From contig CAMWHW010000080.1 of the NCBI GenBank assembly GCA_947174175.1, positions 1 to 5,132 on the forward strand: 5,132 nucleotides of DNA, written 5' to 3'. Source of the stretch: an uncultured Clostridia bacterium (lineage in GTDB: Bacteria > Bacillota > Clostridia > Christensenellales > Borkfalkiaceae). A program made the position numbers and the translations under genes. Shown one piece after another: positions 1-5,132 of the stretch. Position 1 is the first letter of the stretch. Each line of letters opens with the position of its first letter. Under the pieces are notes generated by a model. That model made no database searches. It was not told the origin of the DNA and saw only the letters and a list, made by a program, of their open reading frames with translations.

Positions 1-770
1 CCGTAAAAGTGGTCGGGGTCGGTTGCTTTAAGACAGTCGATTACGAACTGACTTGCCGCACCGCAACTATCCGCAAGGCTCTTGCCGCCAAGGTAATTTG
101 CGGTAAACACCGAGGCGAAGATGTCGCCAGTGCCGTGCCTCTTTGCGGGCAGTTTTTCAAGCAGTACCGTTTCGTGCTTGCCGCCGCAATAAATCAGCTC
201 GCCTATCTTTCCGTCCTTTTCAACGCCCGTAATAATAACCGTGCCGTCGGTCAACGCGGCAAGCTTTTTTGCAAGAAGCAGGGCAAACGCCTCGTCGCAG
301 TTTTCCCTGTATTCGGTCTCGGTCAGAAAGCAAGCCTCGGTAACGTTGGGCAGGATTATATCTGCGCGTTTGATAAGTTTGCGCATCTCGGCAACGTACT
401 GCAAATCGAATCCGCCGTAAAGCTTGCCGTTGTCGGCAAACACGGGGTCGATAATTACGGGTGCGCCGCCGTTTGAAAAACCGTCAAAGCACTTTTCCGC
501 CAAAGCCATAAGCTCGGCTTTGCCCAAGTACCCCAAAAGGAACGCGTCGAATTTAATATCGTTGTTTTTCCAGTTCTCGAAAATTGCGGGGATTTCGGGC
601 GTGAGGTCGAGATAGCTCCAGCCCTTAAACATGGTGTGGTTGGAAAGCACCGCCGTGGGCAGCACGCACGTTTCAATTCCGTAGCGCGAAAGTATGGGCA
701 GCGCCACGGTAAGCGAGCATTGCCCGACGCACGATAAATCTTGCATTGTCAGTATTCTTTTGGTCTTCAT
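1..770 (-). CDS. pdxK: Pyridoxal/pyridoxamine kinase (PdxK/PdxY family), 3' end beyond window
   Basis: Cytosolic vitamin B6 salvage kinase of the ribokinase-like superfamily, expected to phosphorylate pyridoxal, pyridoxamine or pyridoxine at the 5' hydroxyl using ATP. Reading leftward from ATG 770-768 gives 256 codons without a stop, and the frame leaves the window. Family proteins are about 280-290 residues, so roughly 25-35 are missing. Visible motifs: N-terminal QDLSCVGQCSL (10-20), the substrate-loop stretch LPTAVLSNHT (37-46), DPVFADNGKLY (108-118), LPNVTEA (140-146), and the anion-hole/catalytic GTGD (213-216), where Asp216 should be the catalytic base. The start is supported by an SD-like GAGGAC at 777-782, 6 bases before the ATG. 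The in-frame Met9 lacks such a site. It is divergent from a MocR regulator, the usual context for PLP-responsive control. A ThiD-like hydroxymethylpyrimidine kinase is the main alternative, but the N-terminal motifs favour B6. The symbol is a family-level assignment. Confidence 0.9.
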   Translation of the reverse strand, partial: MKTKRILTMQDLSCVGQCSLTVALPILSRYGIETCVLPTAVLSNHTMFKGWSYLDLTPEIPAIFENWKNNDIKFDAFLLGYLGKAELMALAEKCFDGFSNGGAPVIIDPVFADNGKLYGGFDLQYVAEMRKLIKRADIILPNVTEACFLTETEYRENCDEAFALLLAKKLAALTDGTVIITGVEKDGKIGELIYCGGKHETVLLEKLPAKRHGTGDIFASVFTANYLGGKSLADSCGAASQFVIDCLKATDPDHFY

Positions 771-787
771 AAATTCGTCCTCGTCGG

Positions 788-816
788 TTGACATTATATA
801 ACTTTCTTGATATTAT
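788..816 (+). promoter_or_regulatory. Candidate sigma-A promoter of the MocR regulator gene
   Basis: A perfect -35 TTGACA (788-793) is followed after exactly 17 bases by TATTAT (811-816), a 5-of-6 match to the -10 consensus. Transcription should start near 823, giving an untranslated leader of about 39 bases before ATG 862. The -10 lies inside the TTGATA repeat cluster, so a protein bound there could block it (autorepression). An alternative near-leaderless promoter (TTGATA 830-835 with GATAAA 852-857) matches less well. Confidence 0.65.
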
Positions 817-821
817 AAAAA
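793..821 (-). promoter_or_regulatory. Candidate promoter of the pyridoxal kinase gene
   Basis: Read on the minus strand, a perfect -10 hexamer TATAAT (798 to 793) lies 17 bases from a poor -35, TTTTTA (821 to 816; 3 of 6 consensus). Transcription would start near 786, leaving a leader of about 16 bases that still contains the GAGGAC ribosome-binding site. A good -10 with a weak -35 is typical of promoters that need an activator. The -10 shares base 793 with the -35 of the opposing promoter. Inferred from consensus matching only. Confidence 0.5.
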
Positions 822-835
822 TATCCAAATTGATA
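807..835. promoter_or_regulatory. Candidate operator: TTGATA direct repeats plus an inverted GATAT/ATATC pair
   Basis: TTGATA occurs at 807-812 and again at 830-835, 23 bp apart start to start, about two helical turns. Between them ATATC (821-825) forms an inverted pair with GATAT (809-813) across 7 bases, and TATC (822-825) faces GATA (832-835) across 6. MocR regulators are dimers that commonly bind direct repeats, sometimes with an additional inverted half-site. The cluster covers the -10 of the regulator promoter and the weak -35 of the kinase promoter. The region is AT-rich, so part of the pattern may be chance. Confidence 0.35.
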
Positions 836-861
836 CATTTTTACAATACCAGATAAATTTT

Positions 862-2229
862 ATGCTGACCTACGAGCTTTCCGAAAAAAATAAATATTAC
901 GCGCTGTACCGTGCCATACGCGGCGATATATTGAGCGGCAATTTAAAACACGGCGACAAGCTGCCCTCCAAGCGCGGCTTGGCGGAGCACCTGGGCGTGA
1001 GCGTTATCACCGTGCAGACCGCCTACGAACAGCTGCTTGCCGAGGGGTATATCGAGAGCGAGCAGAGGCGCGGCTATTTCGTCGCGCAGGTCGGCGAGGT
1101 CAAAAGCGCAAGTCCCGTCTTTGCGGCGGAGGAGGAAGAGCAGGGCAAAAAGTACGCCCTCGACCTGTGCTCGGGGCGCGCCCCCGCAAGGCTGTTTCCG
1201 TTCTCGGTATGGGCAAAGCTCATGCGCGAAACGCTGTCGGAGGAGGGCGAGCATCTTTTGGAGCGCGTGCCTTGCGACGGCGACTATTCCTTAAAGACGG
1301 CGATAGCTTCCTATCTTTACCGTTTCCGCGGACTGACCGTCGACCCCCGTCACGTCGTCATAGGCGCGGGCGCGGAATATCTGTACGGGGTAATCGTTCA
1401 GCTTTTGGGCAGGGACAAGCCGTACGCCGTGGAAAATCCCGCTTACGGCAGGGTGCCGCACACCTACGCGCTGAACGGCGCAAAGTGCGTTTTCGTTCCC
1501 GTGGACGAGCGCGGTGTCAACGTGGAGGAGGTGGAAAACAGCGGCGCGTGCGCGCTGCACGTTTCGCCCTCACACCAGTACCCCACGGGCGTGGTTATGC
1601 CCGCCGCAAACCGTTCCCGCCTTATCGGCTGGGCGGAGCGTACGGGCGCGTATATTATCGAGGACGACTACGACAGCGAGTTCCGTTTATTCGGCAAACC
1701 GTTGCAGACTATGGCGGGGCTGAACGGCGGCAGGGTCATTTATCTGAACACCTTTTCCAAGACGCTTGCGCCTTCGATGAGGCTGGGTTATATGGTGCTT
1801 CCCCCCGAACTATACGCCCGTTACCGCGAAATTTATCAAAATTCCGCCAACGTCGTGCCGCTGTTCGAACAGAAGGCGCTTGCCAAAATGCTGGACGGCG
1901 GTTACTTTGAAAGGCACGTCAACCGACTTAAAAACCACTACCGCGGAGTGCGCGCCGCACTGCTGGAAAGGATAGCCGAACTGCCCGTGGAAAAGCAGGT
2001 TATAGAGACGGGCGGGGGGTTGCACATCACGCTGCATCTGCCTGGCTTCGCAAGCGACGCGGCTATTAAAAGCGCGGCGGAGGAGAGGGGCATTAAGATT
2101 AAATGTCTTTCCGATTATCTTGCCGGGCCGTGCGCAAACGCTGCGGAATATGCGCGCGTTGCCGTCGTCAATTATTCGTCGGTGGAGATAGCCGATTTGA
2201 ACGCGGTTGAAACGGGGAGGGGAAAATGA
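862..2229 (+). CDS. MocR/GntR-family PLP-binding transcriptional regulator, PdxR/PtsJ-like
   Basis: A 455-residue DNA-binding regulator of normal MocR length. Residues 11-75 are a GntR winged helix-turn-helix (GDKLPSKRGLAEHLGVS at 31-47, then a recognition-helix region and the wing near EGYIESEQRRGYFV). A short acidic linker, about 80-97, leads to a fold-type I aminotransferase-like domain, about 98-450. PLP-site residues look intact: EDDYDSEF (267-274), with an Asp and Tyr placed to hold the pyridine ring, and SKTLAPSMRLGY (299-310), with Lys300 as the probable Schiff-base lysine. It should therefore bind PLP, though in this family the domain senses rather than catalyses. The divergent B6 kinase suggests control of vitamin B6 salvage. 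The start fits the family N-terminus, but no Shine-Dalgarno sequence precedes it, which suggests low expression. Its stop overlaps the next gene's start. GabR-like or other MocR ligands remain possible. Confidence 0.9.
   Translation: MLTYELSEKNKYYALYRAIRGDILSGNLKHGDKLPSKRGLAEHLGVSVITVQTAYEQLLAEGYIESEQRRGYFVAQVGEVKSASPVFAAEEEEQGKKYALDLCSGRAPARLFPFSVWAKLMRETLSEEGEHLLERVPCDGDYSLKTAIASYLYRFRGLTVDPRHVVIGAGAEYLYGVIVQLLGRDKPYAVENPAYGRVPHTYALNGAKCVFVPVDERGVNVEEVENSGACALHVSPSHQYPTGVVMPAANRSRLIGWAERTGAYIIEDDYDSEFRLFGKPLQTMAGLNGGRVIYLNTFSKTLAPSMRLGYMVLPPELYARYREIYQNSANVVPLFEQKALAKMLDGGYFERHVNRLKNHYRGVRAALLERIAELPVEKQVIETGGGLHITLHLPGFASDAAIKSAAEERGIKIKCLSDYLAGPCANAAEYARVAVVNYSSVEIADLNAVETGRGK
2214..2222 (+). 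promoter_or_regulatory. Strong ribosome-binding site inside the end of the regulator gene
   Basis: GGGGAGGGG (2214-2222) lies within the last codons of the regulator. Its GGAGG core (2216-2220) is 5 bases from ATG 2226. This fixes the start of the HNH gene. It also contrasts with the regulator's own start, which has no such site, so the downstream protein may be made in greater amount than the regulator. Confidence 0.75.
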
Positions 2230-2651
2230 AACTCAATTTCGAACTGGTGCCCGACAGTTGCTGGTACTCTAACTTGCGCAGCGCACTGCCGCAGGGCGCG
2301 TGGGACGTCGTGCGCAAAAAGGCTTACGCGCGCGCCGACGGAAAGTGTATGATTTGCGGCGCGCCGACAACTCGGTTAGAGGCGCACGAACAGTGGGAGT
2401 ACGACGACGAAAAGGGCGTGCAGAAACTTGTCAACGTAATTGCCGTGTGCAGGGCGTGTCACGAGGTTATACACATAGGCAGGACGCAGCTTATGGGCAG
2501 GGAGCGCGAGGCAAGCGAACATTTTATGAAGGTCAACGGCTGCACCTACGCCGAATATCGCAAGGCGTTAGGCGAGGCAAACGCCGTCCACCGCGAACGC
2601 AGTAAAAGGGAGTGGCAGCTTGATATATCCGATTTACCCAAGTTCCTTTAA
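2226..2651 (+). CDS. Small HNH-endonuclease-like protein
   Basis: A 141-residue soluble protein with no signal peptide or membrane segment. It carries a zinc-ribbon-supported HNH (beta-beta-alpha-metal) core: CMIC (41-44), EAHEQW (52-57) with His54 as the probable general base, Asn70 in the middle position, and CRACHEVIH (75-83) supplying the second cysteine pair plus His79 and His83. Both Cys pairs and the His/Asn/His pattern are intact, so metal-dependent nuclease activity is plausible. The N-terminal part (SCWYSNLRSALP, 11-22) and the C-terminal tail beyond residue 86 (IGRTQLMG, 84-91, then a charged helix-like stretch) resemble a conserved family of stand-alone clostridial HNH proteins that I recall but cannot name. 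The start overlaps the regulator stop as ATGA, so it is probably co-transcribed and coupled. No methylase, toxin-antitoxin partner or integrase is adjacent, so its biological role is unknown. Confidence 0.8.
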   Translation: MKLNFELVPDSCWYSNLRSALPQGAWDVVRKKAYARADGKCMICGAPTTRLEAHEQWEYDDEKGVQKLVNVIAVCRACHEVIHIGRTQLMGREREASEHFMKVNGCTYAEYRKALGEANAVHRERSKREWQLDISDLPKFL

Positions 2652-2660
2652 TAAAATTAT

Positions 2661-2693
2661 AGCCGTGCGGCAAATTTTTGCCGCGCGGCTTTT
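2661..2693. terminator. Intrinsic terminator between convergent genes, probably bidirectional
   Basis: A 14-bp stem pairs 2661-2674 with 2677-2690 (core AGCCGTGCGG / CCGCGCGGCT, one G-U wobble). The innermost A/T pairs probably open into a larger loop. On the plus strand TTTT (2690-2693) follows, ending the regulator-HNH transcript 10 bases after the stop codon. On the minus strand the hairpin is followed by the looser TATAATTTTATT, so it may also end the leftward surface-protein transcript. Confidence 0.85.
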
Positions 2694-2713
2694 ACTTAAT
2701 TAAACTTAATTAA
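2694..2713. repeat. Two tandem copies of a 10-bp AT-rich unit
   Basis: ACTTAATTAA occurs at 2694-2703 and again, perfectly, at 2704-2713, between the terminator and the stop codon of the leftward gene. Each copy contains the palindrome TTAATTAA. It looks like a simple local duplication in spacer DNA. No function can be assigned. Confidence 0.7.
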
Positions 2714-2715
2714 AA

Positions 2716-5132
2716 TTATACAATCTTTGTAACTTCGCCGCTTGCGATATTAACGCAATAGAAGTGCGAATCGCCGAGTTGCGCACGGAAGTTAATGAAG
2801 TAAATGTTTCCGTCAAGTACCGTAAATTCGCTTGCGTAATACGTCTGCTGATAGTCTAAAATCAGCGTTGGCTGGGTATTGTCGCTTGCCGTCTTATCTA
2901 TGCAGTAAAGACCGGAAGTGCCGCTCATTACGTCGTTGTAATAATAAACCTTATTGCCGTAAACGCGAATTTCCAGCGGGTCTGTGCCGGAAGTCATCAT
3001 AACGGTATATCCCGTTCCGTCAACGTTCATTCTGCAAAGGCGTTTATAAGCCCAAGCCAAGCCGTACGTCTCTCTGAAATATACAACGCCGTCGGATATG
3101 ACGAAAGTGTTAAATCGACTTACGTCTTTCGGGGTGATATTTTCTGCCGCGCCTCCGCTAACGGGCATACGGTAAAGCTTATAGCCGTCTACGAAGTATA
3201 TATATCCGTCATAATAAGTAAGGTCGGTTGCGCCCTTGCTGTATATTTCGCTGTCGTTGCCCTGGGCGTCTATCTTGTGGATAGCCGTTCTTGCACCCGC
3301 CGCGTTACTTAAAACATAGTAGAGGTTAGTTCCGTCGGTAACCATATCCTCGCAGTCGTTTTTGGAAACTAGTTCGGGCTCGCCGCCGAGTTTTAAATTA
3401 ACCTTGTAAAGGTCGTTGTTCACGCCGTAGCTGACCGCATTGTAATAGAGCGTATCGCCCAGAATCGAAAAGTCGCTCACCTTGTTGGAGGTCACGCGCG
3501 AAAGCGCTTTGCTTACCGTGTTATAAGAATACAGCGCCTTGTCGTTGTGCAAGTCTAAAAAGTACAGATATTTGCCGTATGCCGCCGTCTTGCTTCCCGT
3601 GCTCAGGGGTATGGTTTCGGGCGCAACGAATCCGTCCAGAACTTCCACGGTGTTGTTTCCGTCGGTATCGCTTATGCACAGCATCTGGTCGCTTACCCTG
3701 TAATAAGCAAGTCTGTTGCCGGCAGCCGTAAGCGAGCTGTAACTCAGGTTATCGCCCTCGATAACTTTCGTGCCGGGGAGCTGATTGTTGACTGCGGGGT
3801 TTGCGTTGACCTTATATATTCCCTTGCCGAATACCAGCGAGTTGAGAAGGTCTACGTTTATATAATAGAGGTAGTTGCCTATAACCGTCAGGTTTGCGCC
3901 CGCGTCGGACGTAAGCTTGTGCCTGGTCTGTGCGGAAATATCGTATCTCTCGATATAGTCGCCGGTAAGATTATTTACCGTGTAATACAGCGCGCCGTCA
4001 GAGTTCGTAAGGCAGGTTATCTTCTCGTCGACGACCAAAGTCCTGGTTCCGCCGGACTTGCTTACTTTTGTCAGCTTGTCGCCGTTCGCACCGTCGGCAA
4101 AGTAGATATAGTTGCCCGCGCAGGTCAGGTGTTTTGCCTTGCCTGCCGAAATGAGTTCGGCGGCGGGCTCGCTTCCCGAAAGATTTATTTTGAATATGCC
4201 GCTGTTTTTGGCTGTCAGCGCGTTTACGGCGTAATACAGATAGCTGCCGTCCGTGCACAGATATTCGCCCTTTTCCGAAATTACGGTGTTCGCGCCGTTC
4301 GTTCCGACCGACTTAACGGAAGAGATTAAGGGGGTGTAGCTCCTGAAATACAGGTCGCCGTTCATCTCGGTAAAGTTATAGGGAACGTCCGAGCTTACTT
4401 TTTGTACTCCGTCCGTATCGTACTTGTACAGCTTGTCGCCGTCAAGCGCGTTGGCAAAGTACAGTGCGCCGTCGTGCTGGATAATGAACCTGTGCTTGTC
4501 CTCGGCGGTGATTTTCAGCTTTGCCTGAGCGGTATAAGTATTATAGTTTTTGTTGGTTACCGTTACGGTTATCGTGTATTCGCCCGTCTCGGTTGCCGAA
4601 TTGGTGAGCGTTGCGTCTTCCTTGCAGGAATACTTTACGGTAGAATTTTCGGGCACCGGCCCCACGAGTTCTATCATATGCGGAGTGTCGTCGTAGGAGA
4701 AAGTGCCGTTTTCGAATTTCAGCCCCGCAAACTCTGCCTTGGCGATTGTAAGCTTTGCGCTAAGCACCAGGTTTTCGTATCCTTCACACTTCACGGTTGC
4801 GGTAACGCTGTACGTGCCCGCGTTAACCGAGTCGTTGTTTGCCGAATAGGTTACGCCCGCGCCGTCGGGCAGAGTGCCTTCAACCGCAAGGGGATGCGCC
4901 GCGCCGTCGTAAGTTGCGCTGCCGTCTTTAAGCGTCAGCCCCGTAAACTTTTTAAGTTCGGGAGCAGGCGTGACAGGAGTCGAAGGGTTGCTCGGCGTTG
5001 ACGGATTGCTCGGCGTCGAGGGGTTGCTCGGTGTTGACGGATTGCTCGGCGTTGACGGGTTATTAGGTGTCGACGGATTGTTGGGAGTGCTCGGCGTGTC
5101 GGGCGTCGAAGGCGTGTCCGGTGTGTTCGGTG
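2716..5132 (-). CDS. Large secreted/surface protein: P/S/T-repeat linker, two MBG-like domains, DUF5050-like tandem beta-propeller (N-terminus beyond window)
   Basis: The frame is open from the right window edge to TAA at 2718-2716, giving 804 visible residues (numbered here from the first complete codon). No start is seen: the GTG at 4794 is internal, because coding continues upstream of it. Residues 1-57 are a Pro/Ser/Thr/Asn linker built on PSTPSN hexads. Residues about 62-135 and 134-209 are two related Ig/MBG-like beta domains (FTGLTLKDGSATYDG and FAGLKFENGTFSYDD begin them). Residues about 213-804 hold 14 blade-like repeats, each with an (I/L/V)Y(F/Y) strand, spaced about 37-53 residues, resembling DUF5050 propellers. 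Such assemblies usually sit outside the cell and bind glycans or proteins. There is no LPXTG motif or C-terminal membrane helix, so any signal peptide or anchor must be N-terminal. The ligand is unknown. It is convergent with the HNH gene across a shared terminator. Confidence 0.85.
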   Translation of the reverse strand, partial: PNTPDTPSTPDTPSTPNNPSTPNNPSTPSNPSTPSNPSTPSNPSTPSNPSTPVTPAPELKKFTGLTLKDGSATYDGAAHPLAVEGTLPDGAGVTYSANNDSVNAGTYSVTATVKCEGYENLVLSAKLTIAKAEFAGLKFENGTFSYDDTPHMIELVGPVPENSTVKYSCKEDATLTNSATETGEYTITVTVTNKNYNTYTAQAKLKITAEDKHRFIIQHDGALYFANALDGDKLYKYDTDGVQKVSSDVPYNFTEMNGDLYFRSYTPLISSVKSVGTNGANTVISEKGEYLCTDGSYLYYAVNALTAKNSGIFKINLSGSEPAAELISAGKAKHLTCAGNYIYFADGANGDKLTKVSKSGGTRTLVVDEKITCLTNSDGALYYTVNNLTGDYIERYDISAQTRHKLTSDAGANLTVIGNYLYYINVDLLNSLVFGKGIYKVNANPAVNNQLPGTKVIEGDNLSYSSLTAAGNRLAYYRVSDQMLCISDTDGNNTVEVLDGFVAPETIPLSTGSKTAAYGKYLYFLDLHNDKALYSYNTVSKALSRVTSNKVSDFSILGDTLYYNAVSYGVNNDLYKVNLKLGGEPELVSKNDCEDMVTDGTNLYYVLSNAAGARTAIHKIDAQGNDSEIYSKGATDLTYYDGYIYFVDGYKLYRMPVSGGAAENITPKDVSRFNTFVISDGVVYFRETYGLAWAYKRLCRMNVDGTGYTVMMTSGTDPLEIRVYGNKVYYYNDVMSGTSGLYCIDKTASDNTQPTLILDYQQTYYASEFTVLDGNIYFINFRAQLGDSHFYCVNIASGEVTKIV
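4985..5128. repeat. 18-bp coding tandem repeat (PSTPSN hexapeptide)
   Basis: About eight 18-bp units lie in phase with the reading frame. The four best (4985-5002, 5003-5020, 5021-5038, 5039-5056) follow GG(A/G)TTGCTCGG(C/T)GT(T/C)GA on the plus strand and encode PSTPSN on the minus strand. The fifth encodes a PSTPNN variant, and units toward 5128 drift to DTPSTP and NTPDTP. Units alternate GGATTG/GGGTTG, hinting at growth by 36-bp steps. The array encodes an extended, probably unstructured, possibly O-glycosylated spacer and continues past the window edge. Confidence 0.9.

Noticed and set aside
9..476. Plus-strand open frame of 155 codons
   Set aside because: It is antisense to the well-supported pyridoxal kinase gene and its translation has no recognisable motif. 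The kinase frame carries all family motifs.
846..851. ATACCA, resembling the half-site I recall for the MocR protein GabR
   Set aside because: Only one copy exists in the gap on either strand, whereas GabR uses repeated copies. A single 6-bp match is not evidence.
1167..1910. Plus-strand open frame of 247 codons inside the regulator
   Set aside because: It is an out-of-frame, Arg-rich product of GC-rich codons in the regulator gene. The regulator frame has intact HTH and PLP-site motifs through this region.
2226..2651. HNH gene as part of a homing intron or restriction system
   Set aside because: There is no interrupted host gene, intron structure, methyltransferase or specificity subunit nearby, and the gene is stand-alone and coupled to an intact regulator.
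4792..4794. GTG as the start of the surface protein
   Set aside because: The same frame stays open for 112 more codons to the window edge and encodes a matching first MBG-like domain and the PSTPSN linker, so this GTG is an internal valine.
4402..5001. Plus-strand open frames at 3919-4329 and 4402-5001
   Set aside because: Both are antisense to the repeat-rich surface protein, with low-complexity translations, no domain motifs, and no supporting start context.
4985..5128. Possible CRISPR array because of regular short repeats
   Set aside because: The units are contiguous 18-mers with no spacers, in frame and encoding PSTPSN, so this is a coding tandem repeat.

Overview
The window looks like a chromosome segment from a member of the Clostridia (Bacillota), possibly an uncultured gut lineage. 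This is inferred from the mid-GC coding sequence with AT-rich gaps, the Firmicutes-type pyridoxamine kinase and MocR regulator, and a surface protein that joins MBG-like Ig folds to a DUF5050-like propeller. There is no rRNA, tRNA, CRISPR array, transposase or phage gene, and nothing marks the segment as recently acquired.

Left part (1-2651): a pyridoxal/pyridoxamine kinase gene runs leftward off the window. A MocR-type regulator (GntR winged helix fused to an aminotransferase-like PLP-binding domain) runs rightward from the other side of a 91-bp divergent gap. The gap holds two overlapping, face-to-face promoter candidates and a cluster of TTGATA/GATAT half-sites that could be the regulator's operator. 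The layout suggests a PdxR/PtsJ-like loop: the kinase makes PLP from salvaged vitamin B6, and the regulator senses PLP or a related ligand and adjusts kinase expression and its own. A small HNH-nuclease-like gene overlaps the regulator stop by 4 bases (ATGA) and is probably co-transcribed and translationally coupled with it. Its link to vitamin B6 is not obvious.

Middle (2652-2715): a strong GC-rich hairpin with a T-run separates two convergent genes. It is followed by a 10-bp tandem duplication.

Right part (2716-5132): the C-terminal 804 residues of a large secreted or surface protein, read leftward, with its N-terminus beyond the window. From N to C it has a Pro/Ser/Thr/Asn hexapeptide-repeat linker, two MBG-like beta domains, and 14 beta-propeller blade-like repeats, enough for two seven-bladed propellers. 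It has no C-terminal sorting signal, so any anchor must lie upstream. I see no functional link between this protein and the left-hand genes.

The best candidates for something undescribed are the regulator-HNH coupling beside a vitamin B6 kinase and the compact divergent control region. Neither is proven by the sequence alone.
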